The position numbers and the translations under genes are program-made. Shown one piece after another: positions 1 through 12,753 of a stretch of DNA of 64,000 nt (its first letter is position 1; each line of letters begins with the position of its first letter). Source of the stretch: Sweltsa coloradensis (Eukaryota; Arthropoda; Insecta; Plecoptera; Chloroperlidae); NCBI GenBank assembly GCA_024449915.1, contig JAMZAV010000802.1, positions 124,001 to 188,000 of the forward strand. The letters run 5' to 3'. The notes below the pieces were generated by a model that ran no database searches, was not told the DNA's origin, and saw only the letters and a list, made by a program, of their open reading frames with translations.

Positions 1-318
1 TGGTAGTGGTGGGGGTAGAATGAATGCACGGTAAAAGGAATGTCGCCTTTGTGTATGAAAGAGAAATATCTTTTACCAAAGCAAGCAAAAATTATCTGTG
101 CTAGATCACAGAGTTCCTCCGTGTGCAAAGATCCACGCCGAGCTAGCGTGAATAGAATTGACAAAGATGTTATGTTGGGAAAACAATTTCGAGCCACCTG
201 CATTCCTCAAGTCAGTCATGTGACTGGGGCGTGGGTCCGAAGCGTTTGACTCGAAGAGAATGGGTTCGAAACACGCTTAAATGACGGCATTTTTGTAATC
301 CAACCCCACTTATCTACA
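1..318. other. Unannotated stretch
   Basis: I see no gene, RNA or repeat that I can support here. The 69-codon open frame at 40-249 has no recognisable similarity and is compatible with chance. Confidence 0.4.
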
Positions 319-760
319 CTCATCATTGGATGAGCGAAGCGAAGCAATTTCACTTATCATTAGAAAACTAGCTCGTTTCTTTTCGTTTTCTATGTTTGTT
401 CTTTTTCTACTGGGCAAACGACATGCGATCTTGATGAAATTTTCAGGGAACCTCCGAAATCTCTGAACTTGAATCTGACCAGGTTTTGGGTACAATCGAA
501 GAAATATTTCTGATGAATATCGTACTTTTACGATTAAAAACAAAATTAATAAGATATTTTCGTGATATTTGGCCCACGACCGGGCAAACGGCTACTCCGA
601 TCTTGACGAAACTTTATAGGAATGTTCGAAATCACGGAACTTAGATATATTATGATTTTGGGGACAATAGAAAAAATATTTCTCATAAATACCTTACATT
701 TTGGTCAACGACCAAAATTAATCAACCATAAAAGCTAATCTATCATTTTGACTGGAAAAA
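319..760 (-). repeat. Family A interspersed repeat, reverse orientation
   Basis: On the minus strand this copy ends in the tail motif seen in other copies, gcttcgctcatcc. Other shared blocks are a 'gccgtttgccc'-like segment, a 'gttcagagatttcg'-like segment, and a 'gaaatatttcttcgattgtaccc' type segment near 490-515. A second, more diverged version of the same blocks follows at about 575-700, so the copy is internally duplicated. Better copies lie at 29.1-29.7 kb and 30.0-30.6 kb. No coding capacity was recognised and the transposon class is unknown. Confidence 0.6.
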
Positions 761-810
761 GCGTTCGCGAAGCGGCTAGTCTAAAAAACGAACGTTATTA
801 AGAAAACTGA

Positions 811-1258
811 CTACTTTACCGACTTTCGGGTCCTCAAGATGATTGTTAGATGGCGTAAGAAGGTCGGTGCGCGAAGTCTGTTCATCTCAAGCGTGGAACG
901 AGTTCTCCGACACGCGGGAATCTTAAATCCTCCCAAGGTGTTTGAAGTTAGATCGTCTCCTGAGTCCTGGCGGAGATCCACTCGACCTTTTATCCTTCCC
1001 AATGGCTGTGACGTGAGGAGTGAGGATAGTGCTAGAAAGAAAGGGAAAAAATCCGAAGGATACTTTACAGGCCGTAATCCACACATAGGCCTACAATATT
1101 TGACTGGGGAAACCCTTGAAGATATCTTCACTCAGGATTCCCGGTGGGCTGTTTACAGAAACTGTGTTCACGTGTTTCAACCGATAGAGGTATCTCCTGC
1201 AGAGTTTCATACGGATCCGGGAAGACATCGGATCTATACTCTCCACGGGCAAACCTGA
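811..1258. other. Doubly open, GC-richer block of unknown nature
   Basis: A + strand frame of 139 codons (839-1258) and a - strand frame of 106 codons (811-1131) overlap. The base composition is richer in G+C than the flanks. The + frame product is basic (R/K-rich at its N-terminus) and I recognise no domain in it. It may be an exon, a transposon fragment or chance. No convincing splice sites or promoter were found. Confidence 0.2.
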
Positions 1259-1800
1259 CTAAAGGCTTCTTAGTGAAATTACATCCCCTCCCTATAACTG
1301 ATTATTCACCTGGGAAGAGGCAAACTACAGTTGTTCGCTGCAGGTTTTCTACGAAAACGTGAATTCTTGTTCTTCATCCTGTACATCTATTAAAGTACGG
1401 CCGAGCGAAAAGGAATTTGCTTAAAACGCATGTCTTGATGGCGTCGGCGTCTTCTGTGTGGGTAGGATGCAGGAGATTATATACGAGGATTCAATGGTAC
1501 GGGACCGCTGTTCTCTTCTAGCAAACAGACAAGGCTACACTCTAAATAAACTTTTTTTAAATCCGACAATACGGTGTGGACGTAGATATAAGAAACACAC
1601 GCCATATGAGCTGCACACTCTGAGTGAGCATCTTCTAACAATGCACAGTACGACAAGGATGAAATCAAAATAGTTATAAGAGCTATAATAAATCAACTTT
1701 GAAACAATAAAGCATTTAATGAATTTTTTTATTGAGCGCTGCATGCTATTTTGCATGGGAAAATGGCTTACCGGTACTGATATTAGGCCTAATCTAGGGA
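1259..1800. other. Unannotated AT-rich stretch
   Basis: Short open frames at 1458-1673 (+) and 1477-1756 (-) overlap each other and look like chance. Nothing else can be supported. Confidence 0.4.
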
Positions 1801-1890
1801 TGTATGTATGTATGTATGTATGTATGTATGTATTATGTATGTTATGTATGTATGTAGGTATGTATGTATGTATGTATGTATGAATGCATG
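1801..1890. repeat. (TATG)n microsatellite
   Basis: About 90 bp of near-continuous tatg tetranucleotides. Two short interruptions (tattatg, gttatg) and single-base variants fall in the middle. Confidence 0.95.
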
Positions 1891-2389
1891 TGTATTCATA
1901 ACAATTTTCGTCAATTTTAAAGAAGCCTAGGTTAACAGGTTATAAAGGCCCAGTGAGTTCATGTAAAATAAATAAACTGAACCTTTAGGCTATGTTACAC
2001 TCAAATTTACCAAAAAACAACATAAATAAACTTTAAATGCTTATCTCAAAACTTTTATTCTAGCACATTTGTTACAAAAATGCAAAGAAAAAAATCATAT
2101 TTGTCAAACAAAACGAATATTATATAAAATCCATCTGGTGAATGTTAAGATGTATTGTTTTTTAATCTAAAACACCTTTCACTTTAAAAAAAAAATTAAA
2201 ACTGGAAAACCGTAGCATTTTTAGCAAAACGCTGTTTAAACAATGTAAATGTCCATTGTTGGAAAATAACAAAGAATTTTAAACATTTTTTTTGTAATTA
2301 TTACTTTCAATAATATAAACAGTTAATAATCACAAAATTTCAAATGTGTACACGGAATGGTTTAGAAGATTTCAATTTCAGTGAAATAA
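1891..2389. other. AT-rich stretch without recognisable features
   Basis: Very AT-rich sequence with A and T runs. No open frame, RNA signature or repeat boundary is visible. Confidence 0.4.
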
Positions 2390-2805
2390 CCCCTTAAAAA
2401 CGAAAAAGCGTAAAATTGCGATTTTCATAAGAAATAATTATTCGATTACGCTCAATTCTCACACAAATATATAAATTCATAAAATTAAGGTTCTGAGAAA
2501 AAAATCATTACAGTCGGATAAAGCATGTAGGTGTTATAAGTCGAAGAAATTTTTAAAAATCGAAAAAAATCGTAAAATTGCGATTTTAATAAGAAATAAT
2601 TTTTAGATTGCGCTCAAAAACGTGGCAGTTCTAAGTTCAGAGATTTCGAAGGCCTCCAGAAAATTTCATCGCAATTGGAGTCTCGGTTTAGCCGGAATCG
2701 TGTTAACAAACAGACAAAAATACAAAAAAAAAGAAAGAAAAAAAAGATTCCGGATATTTTTCTCCAGTGTAGTGAAATGGAATCTTCGCTTCGCTCATCC
2801 AATAA
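2390..2805 (+). repeat. Family A interspersed repeat, forward orientation
   Basis: The block 'gtaaaattgcgatttt' followed by 'aagaaataat' occurs twice (about 2,410 and 2,574). Then come 'aagttcagagatttcgaagg', an A-rich run with 'aacaaacagacaaaa', and the tail 'cttcgcttcgctcatcc' near 2,787-2,803. The block order matches the copies at 29.4-29.7 and 30.3-30.6 kb. The short frames in both directions are shadows of the repeat. Confidence 0.65.
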
Positions 2806-2919
2806 TCCGTGCACAACATCGATCTTGTAGTCTATTTTTCCTATAGATTTGAATAATTAAGTTTATATTGTTCTTATTGATAAGTGATAACACATCACCT
2901 AATGAACGCATTGTACATT

Positions 2920-3091
2920 AAAGCCTCGTTTTCATGCAGGCGAGCGAATACAAGCGAATAGGTTCTAGACCAATCAGAGGGCTTGGACCACGCGACCAAC
3001 GAACGGCGCGACCAAAGTTGAGATCATTTTAACATGTGGTCGCTCGCGCCGCGCCATTCGCTCGTTGACATGAAAATGAAAATTAGGCTTT
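2920..3091. mobile_element. MITE-like fold-back element, about 170 bp
   Basis: The ends are imperfect inverted repeats. The left side reads aaagcct then ttttcatg then a gcgagcgaat block. The right side is the complement: attcgctcg, catgaaaa, aggcttt. Inner segments rich in gcgcgacc and ggtcgc also pair, so most of the element folds into a hairpin. It is much more GC-rich than its surroundings. No open frame is present. No clear target-site duplication was found, so the outer boundaries are uncertain by a few bases. Confidence 0.55.
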
Positions 3092-5414
3092 CGTTGAAAG
3101 GTCTACTAAAGAAGTTGAGAAAATTGTACTTCTCAAGAAAAGAAGGACGGCAATGTTTATCGGCGGGGTTGGAAGGAATGGACGTAGAGGGAGTTTAATG
3201 TTTAGGCATTTTAATATTTTGTTTAATTTTCCACAGGAGAATCCCCCTGCATTGGATGTTGAGAACATAGGGCTACCGGCTGTGTCTTCGCTCCGCTCGA
3301 TCGTTGAAACCCCAAGGTGTTGCGATTGCATTTCGGGGATGAATTAATTTAATATACCTGTAACTTTTTTGTTTTTTGTTTTGGATGTAATTTCATAAAT
3401 TTTAAGATTCTTTCCGAAATAAAAGAGGTATTTCCTAAACGTAAATAAATATTTTGAGTCTTTTAACTAAATTTTCTAGATTTCAGAAACAACACTAAAT
3501 ATAATCACTATTCATTAATTCACATCACGAATTGGTTTATCTTCCTCCTAAGTGATGACGTATGTAACTTTATCGAAATTAGCAAAAACCCCAGAGGTTC
3601 AGAAACAATTAAAACTGCAATTCTTGGAAGTGAACTAATGAAATCACCTAGGTTTTAACCAAGCCTCTTCTTAGAGAAAGTGAAGCTAACCTTTAACATG
3701 CTACCTCTTGTCTTGTGTTAACCAAATACCCACGCGGATTCTGATAGAGATTACACCTGCAACGATGTTAAGTGAATACTTCGAAGGACTTTATAGTCGC
3801 AAGTATTATAAAACAAACATACCACTGTTTGTCAAACAAGTCTGGGTACAAACCCGTATAGCAAGGTTCGGAGTAATTTTATCGTAGGCCCAGCCCTACT
3901 GCACTTCTTTGAATATGTGAACGTCCACCATCGGCCTCCCCTCCACCTCTTCCAGTTAACCTTCAAAGTGTATCGTGAATCACCTAAAATATCTCACACT
4001 TATCTCAATTTAGTGACACCATATGCATGCTTACTTACATACATACGAGAGTATTGCCAAAAATAGTGAATAAATATACAGTGAAGAACTGGCCACAATC
4101 ATTATAATTGTAAGCGATGTATACATTTTTATAGCGCATCTTACGTTTACACTGCAACTTTTTAATTTTTTTGTTTCAATAATTTAAACCAGTTCAACTT
4201 TATTAAACGCAGGTACTTTATCATCATAAAAACGTATTTAGCAGTATAATATTATGTGCATTAATTTAAAACGACTAGTTTAATTTAACGGTTTGAGGTG
4301 GATTATAAAAAGAAATTAAATGTTTTTAGTAGTGATTATAGGACTTACTACAGTCCTTCAATGGATTGATATGTCAAAATTATGCATGACAATTGCAAAC
4401 CTTGCATTTATTACACAAACCAGTAAAAGAAGTCGAAGAAGGCAACTCGTTATGAATTTGCAACTAGATGTGTTTAAAAAGTGGATAATAAATGGCTATT
4501 TATTTCCCTGCTTATGCTTGTCAAGTATAATGTCATCCTATGCAAGCTAATAAACAAAATATGGAGTGTTGCATTAGTGCCAAGGTGAATTGGACTCTTG
4601 AATGAAGCTCGTGAGGAGTAAGTGTCACTCGTAATGCCTGCTGGCAGAACACAATATCATTGTAAGCAGAATTTATTTATTTTGTATTTCGTACAGCGTG
4701 TGTATACATACCTTTAATTTCCCAATGTGTTAATTTTAGAATCAACATGTTATCATTATATTTGGGAAGGAAAGTTCAAGTATCAATGTCAACTTTCATT
4801 TTACTTTTATTATTGATTATTGAGAAAATCTTGTAAACTATTAATTTAGGTTTTCTGGTGATGGGGTTTAAGACAACAAGGCACCGAATTCAGACATCGC
4901 GTGCTAACACAAATCCTAGTCGAACGATCTCGATTATGTATTAATTTTAGTATTAACTACCAAACGAAGTTGGTTCGAATTCCGCATACACCTTGCATTT
5001 TATGTGCGTGTGTCAATGGCATTGCAATTATTCCATACACGTATTGAAGAGCATGCCCGTACAAAAAACATAGCAATAAATTAAAGAAAAAATCACCTCT
5101 CACATATCCACGAACGAAACACGATTGCGTAGTAGGCCTATACCATTGCTGGTTTTTACTCCACAACATTGCTTACGTAATCCTCGCCTCGCCTGTAGCA
5201 TGTGCTGTTCCTAATACATTGTAATAGACATTCTTTCATTAATTAACCTTATAGCTATAACGATGAATTATTAGTAGTATCATTTGTTATTACATTATTC
5301 AATGAGGAGTGTTCTTGCAAGTACTTTCTACTATAACAGCTGTAGTAGAATATTGATCCCATTGATCTCTCGTTGAGTTAATTTAACGAGTAGTTTCAAA
5401 TGTACTGACAATGT
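3092..5414. other. Unannotated AT-rich stretch
   Basis: No supportable gene. A 64-codon + frame (3153-3347) and an 82-codon - frame (3083-3331) overlap and match nothing I know. A 'cttcgctccgctcgatcg' motif near 3,286 resembles a family A tail but without the rest of the repeat. Confidence 0.35.
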
Positions 5415-5580
5415 TGGCTCAAGCGTCAAGCACGAGACTGATTCGGGAGGTCCGAGTTCTAATCTTGCCGCCTGCGGCAATAATAACGGAAAGTCTGGCG
5501 AATGCAAGGGGTCGAGTCGTCTCGAACAGCCCTCGGACATCCCTTCATAATTTGTCCTAATTCCAAAATACCTTTAGTTA
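5415..5580 (+). repeat. tRNA-derived SINE (family S2), forward
   Basis: The copy begins with a degenerate tRNA-like head (gattcgggaggtccgagttc). It continues into the conserved body (cggcaataataacg, gcgaatgcaaggggtcgag) and ends with ctcggacatcccttcat. The same order of blocks appears in reverse at 18.2, 36.6 and 39.1 kb. The B-box region is decayed here, so this is an old inactive copy. Confidence 0.6.
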
Positions 5581-7274
5581 TATCATACACCTGAAGAGGA
5601 GCATGCATTGCACCCTGGGCAGATTTCTTGCGATACATTTTAAGAAATGCATAGTTTTAAATCTCAATGCTCATAAGTTGGCATAGACCAGTATACCAGA
5701 ATTTTTGTGACTAAAGGAAACATTTGGGTATCCATAATCTTGAATTAATAATTGTTTAAATTGTTTTAAATTTTAATCACAAACCAGACAGAGATAAATA
5801 CAAAAATGATTCCTCTGAATTTGAACAATATTTGGTAAAAACAACGGCATGTAGACTGCGTAGTTTTGTTTAACTATAAGAGGTATTAAAGGGTAGCGTA
5901 ATTTTATTTGGTTTAAGTTATAATTACACATTCAGAAATTCTCTACCATTTAAAATTTTTAGAAGGGAAACAAAATGACGTTAATGAAGCAGCTTTGATT
6001 ACGATAACGCTATGAAAATATTTTAATATTGTTAATTTTGTTAGGTTTTATTTGTGGTAAAGAAGAGACTGTTTCGCTCACATGGCATAGGCTACACATC
6101 ATAATAATATGAGAACCCTGGGTCGCAGCGCAACATCACCGGTGTCAGAGAATAATATTATCAATTTTGTAATTCATAAGAAAAAATAATACACTACTGC
6201 CGTCGAACCTTCAAATTCGACCTCTCCTTGTGTTAGCCTAGACCTTCGTGTATTAACTTTTTATTTTATCTTCCGTCTTAATTGTAAAATAATTGCTTGA
6301 TTTCGTGCAAAACCATGTAACTCGTGCAGTTCATGCCCCATTTGAATCTTGGCAGCGTTTAGTGGAGTCTACAACAAATTAACTTCCCAAACCCGAAATG
6401 CGTACACACGTAGTATTAAGAAAGACTAAAAATGACCTGTTGCCATTTACTTATTTTGTTTTTGTCGTTATTTATTAATTTAATATCTAACATAACGCGT
6501 TTGGTGCGTAGTAAATGAAATACACCTTCTTGCTTTAATATGGTTGAACATACTGACACTCCTATTATACGATTTCGAATTAAATATATATGATATATTA
6601 TGCACTTAGTTGTTGCTAAAATGTTTATTTTTTATTTTTCGATGTGATGAAATGCACTGATAATATAATATAATTTATATGGAATATGTTAAATTTTTCA
6701 ACCCCTTCAGAGAGCAAAAAAATGATTCCCAAAACAGTACATTCTATACTTAACACTGCCATAATTTAGTTTGTTTTGTGAACTTCACCATACAGTTATG
6801 TAGATTGTTCATATTGATATAATATATTGAAGAACTATGATGGCTGATTTTACATTTTAAATTAGTAACAAAATTTTGTTAAAATTCCAAACTTGAGTTT
6901 TTCCTTTGAAATTAATCTGACTCCTCTGCTATTTTTAGTGTTTTTCTAAGTTTTTGTGCTCGAAACGAAATTTCCGAAACTTTCCAGAACTTTTTTGTGT
7001 GATTTTCAACAATTGCATTTCAATGCGTTCAGTACGAATCCTTCCAATCGTTTGGAATTGCGTAACAGGAAAATTGTACTTTTTAACTACTCGTTTAAAA
7101 TACAAAAGTGCAACATAATTAATTGTGCGGCTCTTGGAGGATGGTGGGAATTGCACATCCCACTCTCCTATAAAGTATAAAGTATACTCGAACACGATGT
7201 TGTTAAGTTTTTATTGAGGTAATTATTTCAAAGTTAACACACACTACGACCATTATTATTAAATTATTATTATT
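5581..7274. other. Unannotated AT-rich stretch
   Basis: Low-complexity AT-rich DNA. The open frames at 6935-7195 (-) and 6956-7180 (+) lie opposite each other and have no recognisable content. Confidence 0.35.
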
Positions 7275-7346
7275 ATTAAAATCAGTTATATAACTGAGTG
7301 GGTAGACTCTAAATAAAAATTTATTTATTTATTTTTATTTATTTAT
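7275..7346 (+). repeat. SINE family S1 3' tail with TTTA run
   Basis: Carries the diagnostic S1 3' end (cagttatataactgagtggg, then tagactctaaata) followed by repeats of attt. Only the last part of the SINE is present, as expected for a 5'-truncated retroposed copy. Confidence 0.65.
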
Positions 7347-10222
7347 CCACACTACCTAAAATGAAATAATTGATTCAAAATATTTATTTTTAATGACCAC
7401 CTAAAATAATGGTAACTAATATAATGTTCGAAACATCATTAGACCTAAGCAATCATTAAAACTACATTAATGCACGTAAAGGAACACGTCTTAGTCTGGT
7501 TTGAAATAACTGATATTACATCGACTATTTTCATTAGTAATAACACTACACTGTACTCAATGGTAATAGTTATTTAATAAATCATTTTCGAGGCTATTTT
7601 ATGTCAGCGTTCTTCTGTTGTATTTATTTCCGCTGTACGTTGTTATGTTAGCACTCCTAAAAACAAAACTTGCATCGCGTAAAACAATTATTTGATCGCG
7701 TATGTACACACGCTTGTACTTGGCACACTGGCAGCATAATAGGCTGCAGATCGGCGAACGGAGTGATTTGGCCACACAAGACGGTCAGTTGGCTTTCTAA
7801 CACTAACTGGACAACTGCGTTAGATGACCGCTTTGCAAGATCTAGATCATGACATTGCTCGACTTCTCCACCAATCAGCGTCAAGGAAACTGGGCCACGT
7901 GACTTTACATCAAGGAGACGTCAATACGCATCAAATAATGTAATAGAATGGTTATGAGTTTTGACGTGGATCTCAATGAATTGATGTCGGTATTTAATTC
8001 ATTGATAGTATCGATAAAGAAACGCAAGTGTCGTTAAATATATAAGTCGCTGGCATGGTTCATTGATAAAGAGATTAATAATCAATTTTTAAAAAAATCC
8101 TCTGTCCCCAGTTTGGGTTGAAGTACCTTAAAGAACACAACATGCAACAAAACGTGAAAGGTTGTGGGTTCGATTCCCGTCACAGGTTGTGTTCAACGTA
8201 TCCCTAATTTATAATTATTCGTTATGTTGGTCTTGACTCTTGAGGCTTTGCCACATTCCAACGCTATTGAAAGACATAACATATAACGGCATTGCTCAAG
8301 TTGAAAAACTCTCGCTGAAAACCTTAGCTGGCATGAATATTAATTTCATGTTTAAGGAGTTTGTTGAAAGTTATAATTTAAAATTTTAAAGCAACCAATC
8401 TTGACATTTTGTAATCTGTACCTTCTCCTCATTATACCGTAATAAATGGCTCACGTAATCTTTGCGCATGTTTCTTTGTGGAGTTGAGAGTATTATTGGT
8501 ATTATGTCGGTGTTAATATGAGTTTTATCGACGCGAATAACATAATATAGTTTTGGGCTACACGCTTTGTTTAGTATTTTATTTAATTTTAAATTAACGT
8601 TAATAATACAAGAATAACCGTAAAATATAATTTGGATCGTTATCAACATTGAGATGATAGAAACCTATATAGTCTCGATGAATCTATTCGTGATTGCCTT
8701 AAGTACCTACCCCCAGGACATAAGAAAATTAGCTCGATCGTCATAGTTAGCAAGTGAGAACCTGCTCGATAGGCAATTACTTTCTTTGATAGCCAATAAT
8801 GATCGGAGATGCGTGGTGTAATGCGATGGCAGGGCATTTAATTATTATGTAAGTTTCCGTGACTTGCTGCCCTTTTGTTTTGCCTGAAACAATTGACTTT
8901 TAATTCGCACGTAATAATCGGGCCGAATTCACACTGCGTATTTTAAAGAAGTTATTTGATACTTGTTGTAAGAAGGACCACGTGCTGTCTGTATAAACTT
9001 TCGTATTATTTGTATATTTAGTTTTTTTGAACGTAACTGAACGTAATTACTAAAAACGAGTTAACATGTACATTGTGTCCTTCTTATATTATGTTCTCGC
9101 GGAAAATAGCATTTACATCAACATAATAATTAGACTAATGAAAGGTCAAATTATAAGAAAGTATACTATATATTATGTAACAATGGACACAGCATGAAAA
9201 TTGCATAATTAATAAAGCACGGTTTTGACATTCAGCATATCATTAGAAACATCATTAGAATTTATTACGAACGTAAATATGATCAAGTATATAAGTACTA
9301 TCATTCAATAGCAAAAGCGCATTTTATTTTAAATCGTGGGAAACATATTTTAACACATTATACACATATTTCTTAACGTGACATTTAAGTTCCACTGTAC
9401 ATCAATAAAAACAATGCGATTAGCCGCTATTTAATAAAAAAGCATCTTACTTTAGTCCCCTTCGGATAAGCATATTCTCTCCAAAAATTGCTTCACATAA
9501 CTACTACTTCCTACAGGGTCACCATCTAACGTTGCGACACCATTTAATTGACATGTGTCTCACATCAATAAAAAGCAGTTGATCGGTGATCCGTACACTT
9601 TCTACTAGTCACCATCGTTTGCATACTTACATGGAAATAATTATTATAAATAAACAATGTTCTTTTGTTTTATATATCCACACCTTTTGTTCAATTAGAT
9701 CAGCGATAATCTACATATTATGCGAGAGGGTAGGCGTCTTACATAGGAAACTCGGCCCAGATACCCAGACAGAAAGCTCAGGGCGGCTGTGGTGCACCAC
9801 TCTGCATAGTTGCAATCACTATTAGTTTGAATACAATGAACGCGTGTCACGTCCAACACTGTCATTATGTCGTAGAAGCGAACGGGTGAATGAAGTGGGT
9901 GCCATGTGAGGAATACAGCACCCACACACTCACATTTGCATACACAACTCACTCACTGCGTTCTGCTTCCTATATTAAATCTAAAGTAGCAGGAAAACAA
10001 CAGTGAGAGAAATCAACGACTATTTTCAGTTTGTGAGTCCTATTTTGTAATTTTTTTGAAAAGTACATGATAGTACAAAATATAAAGGTGATATGCTTTT
10101 GATACAACCCCTAACATCTAGCATAAATTAACATTCTTATTGCATCTAGCTCCTTACACCGACAGAGGCGTTTGTGTATCTCGCGAGATTCGGTGTACGG
10201 TGGGTGACGGTTCTGGACCCTC
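7347..10222. other. Unannotated stretch with one GC-richer block
   Basis: No gene can be supported. A GC-richer segment (about 7,640-7,930) contains a cacgtg E-box and overlapping short frames on both strands. A B-box-like gggttcgattcccgt at about 8,166 suggests a decayed tRNA-like element. Just before the mariner element, near 10,178, lies the palindrome tctcgcgaga. Confidence 0.35.
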
Positions 10223-11814
10223 TATAGTCTTCGCCATTTGCTGAGAGCTACCGGCTTTTGCTCTCAGAATGAGAGGTTGATTGCTACAAGTTGTCGTCTT
10301 TTGTGCGATCCGTGTAAACAGTGACGAAAAACTCCGCACTACCGGGAGGCTAAAAATAATGTGTACCGGATGAATAAAAACAACCAAGAAAAACTTTGAA
10401 ATGTATAGATAGCTGATGAAAAAACGTAAATGAAGAATACAATTATTATGATTATCACGATTAAAATGCTGTTTCCCTAAACATCGCATTGGGCATACTA
10501 AAATGTAAATACATTTAAACACACGCTACGATCTATGCATCCTCGTCTTCGCCGGAAGATGTATTGCTGTCGGTGTCGTCTTGAAGGTTTATTATAATGT
10601 TATCATCGTTGAAATTGTCCCAATTTGCGTATGATAGCTCTACTTTTTCAGTATGCTGTGCGCATTTCAACCACAAATCTCGTCCGATTTTGCTTTCTTC
10701 CCGTCGTATTGTGTCCACTACTACCGCGTTAACTCCGGGCGACTTGTTGTTGCGTCTTACAGCTTGTTTTAAATTACTCCACACCATTTCAAAGGGGTTC
10801 AATATGCAATAATAAGGAGGGAGTCTAACAACTTTATGGCCAAGTGTCTCTGCTAATTGGTCAATCACATACCGTCGCGGAATATTTGCAAGTTTTACCA
10901 ATTGTAGCAGCACGGGTCTGGTCAGGATTGGATTTGGGATAACTATATTATTTTCGGTCATTAACACGCATTAAACATAACACTGAGCTATTACAACTAC
11001 ACTTCATACTTTATAGTCAAATCACACACACAAAAATGAGTTTCGTCTTTGGTTTTTTAGAGTTTAACTATACATACATAGGCCTACACAAACTTTAAAA
11101 TAAATAAAGTTGAAAGCTTACACCATCGTTTGTTGCCATCTACAATGTCACCTCATAAACCAACTTTGTACGGAACAAGCCAACCAACTAAACACCCTTC
11201 TAGCACCATTTCCACTATTAAAAATTTCGTTTTAAAACAAAGAAACAACTAATTTACCACTATTATCACACACCAAAATGTATTACAGACCATCGCGTCA
11301 GAACAACTGGCACATTGGAGTGCCAGACAACGACTGGAAACAAACAACGGAAACAATATTGACAAACATTTACGGATTTTGTGCATCCTTCTCCACCTAC
11401 ACATAACAACTCTAAAATGTTGCAAAAACAACCCTTGGTCGTGTTCGTCTGTCTGAGTCAGTCATTCAACACACTCGCATGATTCGTTTCTTCCATCTGC
11501 TAATCCGCAACTGCAAAAAACCATAAAGGGATTCCATTCACTTCTCGAGATAGAAGTGAAGATAATATGACCTTGCTTTTAAAAGTCTGTGTTCGAACAG
11601 GAAACCCCAATTTCCTCCCCCCTCTTCACCCAATAGATTCAGGATGACCAAAAGACAACAACCTTTCGTTTTAACACATATGATTTCGTTGAGTTTATTT
11701 CAGATACTCTTGTAGCCGCCAATTTACTTGTCAACATGTTAAAAGGTTAGAGATACAAGAGGATTTACAGTCAAAGACTTTTCCGGTAGCTCTCAGCAAA
11801 TGGCGAAGACTATA
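10223..11814 (-). mobile_element. Mariner-superfamily DNA transposon, copy 1
   Basis: Bounded by perfect inverted repeats of about 32 bp that begin tatagtcttcgccatttgct on each strand. The outermost TA on each side fits the TA target duplication of the Tc1/mariner superfamily. Length is 1,592 bp including the TA dinucleotides. The only recognisable coding part is a C-terminal transposase remnant on the minus strand (10,533-10,961). The catalytic N-terminal part is absent, so this is a non-autonomous, internally altered element. A near-identical copy lies at 13,897-15,487 in the same orientation. Confidence 0.9.
10533..10961 (-). pseudogene. C-terminal remnant of an IS630/Tc1-mariner DDE transposase
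   Basis: The minus-strand frame of about 142 codons from the first ATG (10,961) matches the C-terminal third of the DDE_3-type transposases common in arthropod genomes. Visible marks are the RLPPYYCILNPFEMVW block, where the E of NPFE sits at the third acidic catalytic position. This is followed by the LKQAVRRNN segment, a conserved-looking helix around CAQHTEKVE, and an acidic tail ending in SGEDEDA. A stop codon just upstream (about 10,971-10,973) closes the frame, and the two N-terminal catalytic aspartates and the DNA-binding domain are missing. Full-length relatives are several hundred residues, so this is a fragment that should not be active alone. The family usually has NPIE; copy 1 has NPFE. 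Assignment to the superfamily is confident; the subfamily is not. Confidence 0.8.
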
Positions 11815-12753
11815 CCCTATGTGTCCTTTTAGTGATTGAGATCTCTCAAACAGCTCTCGAACATTATTGGCACGACAACCCTATAGTAACCTAAAAATGA
11901 GCATGGGTTGCCCCTGATCAGGTTTACCAAAATATATTTAATTTTAAAAATAGCTTTCATATTTAAAAGAAAATATATAATAATTATGGTAACCCAAATA
12001 AAATAAATAAATATGTAGTATGGGTATGTTCCAGATGAAACTGGTCTAGAAAGACTGCAAATAATGTTATAGTTCAGAAAACATTAATTAACCTGAAATA
12101 CCTGACAGTAAGTTACACATATACCCGAACACAAAGCTCTTTTCCATCTACTCTATACAAAGGTGTGGTTTAACACCTTCCTTAATTGCCAACTAATTTC
12201 ACTCCTGATTGTTGTAATTCATCATCTCTTTATGTAATACACGTTTTATTAAAATAATGGGGATAGGTATAGAAACACCAGGAAATAACAGGCTTTTAGA
12301 GCACCAGGAATCTAAGAGTAAATATACGTTTTCTATCCAACTGTTGATTTACTTTTGTTCCTAGCTCTACAATATATATTAAATGAAAGGTCTCAATGAA
12401 ATCGTATGTTTTTCCTGTTAATTTTTTTTTTTATAAACATCAGGTTTTGTCCAGTCTGCAACATCTTGTATCTTACTAAATTAGCACAGTAAACGAATCG
12501 TTTGTTTACAACTGTATACATTATAATAAATTATATTACATTGAGTAATTAAATGTCTATCCAACTTAGTTTCAAAACTTTTTACCACGCAGTAAAAATG
12601 TTCACAATTTTTTATTCGATTGTTGTTAGTGTTAGTGTAAACATTTAAATGATACAATCAATTAAGAACAGATTAATGCCCAATCACGATTTAAATAAAA
12701 TTAAAAATGCATAAATAAGAAAAAATCAATAAAATGTGATTTTTATATCGCAA
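11815..12753. other. Unannotated spacer between the mariner copies
   Basis: AT-rich DNA with no recognisable gene or repeat boundary. Confidence 0.4.

Noticed and set aside
1801..1890. CRISPR-like or satellite array
   Set aside because: It is a plain tetranucleotide microsatellite without spacers.
10154..10522. 122-codon minus-strand frame at the left end of mariner copy 1
   Set aside because: It runs through the inverted repeat into unrelated flanking DNA. The matching frame in copy 2 ends differently, so it is not a conserved protein.
11249..11431. 60-codon minus frame conserved in both mariner copies (also 14,922-15,104)
   Set aside because: Its conservation only reflects the recent duplication of the element, and the sequence is not transposase-like.
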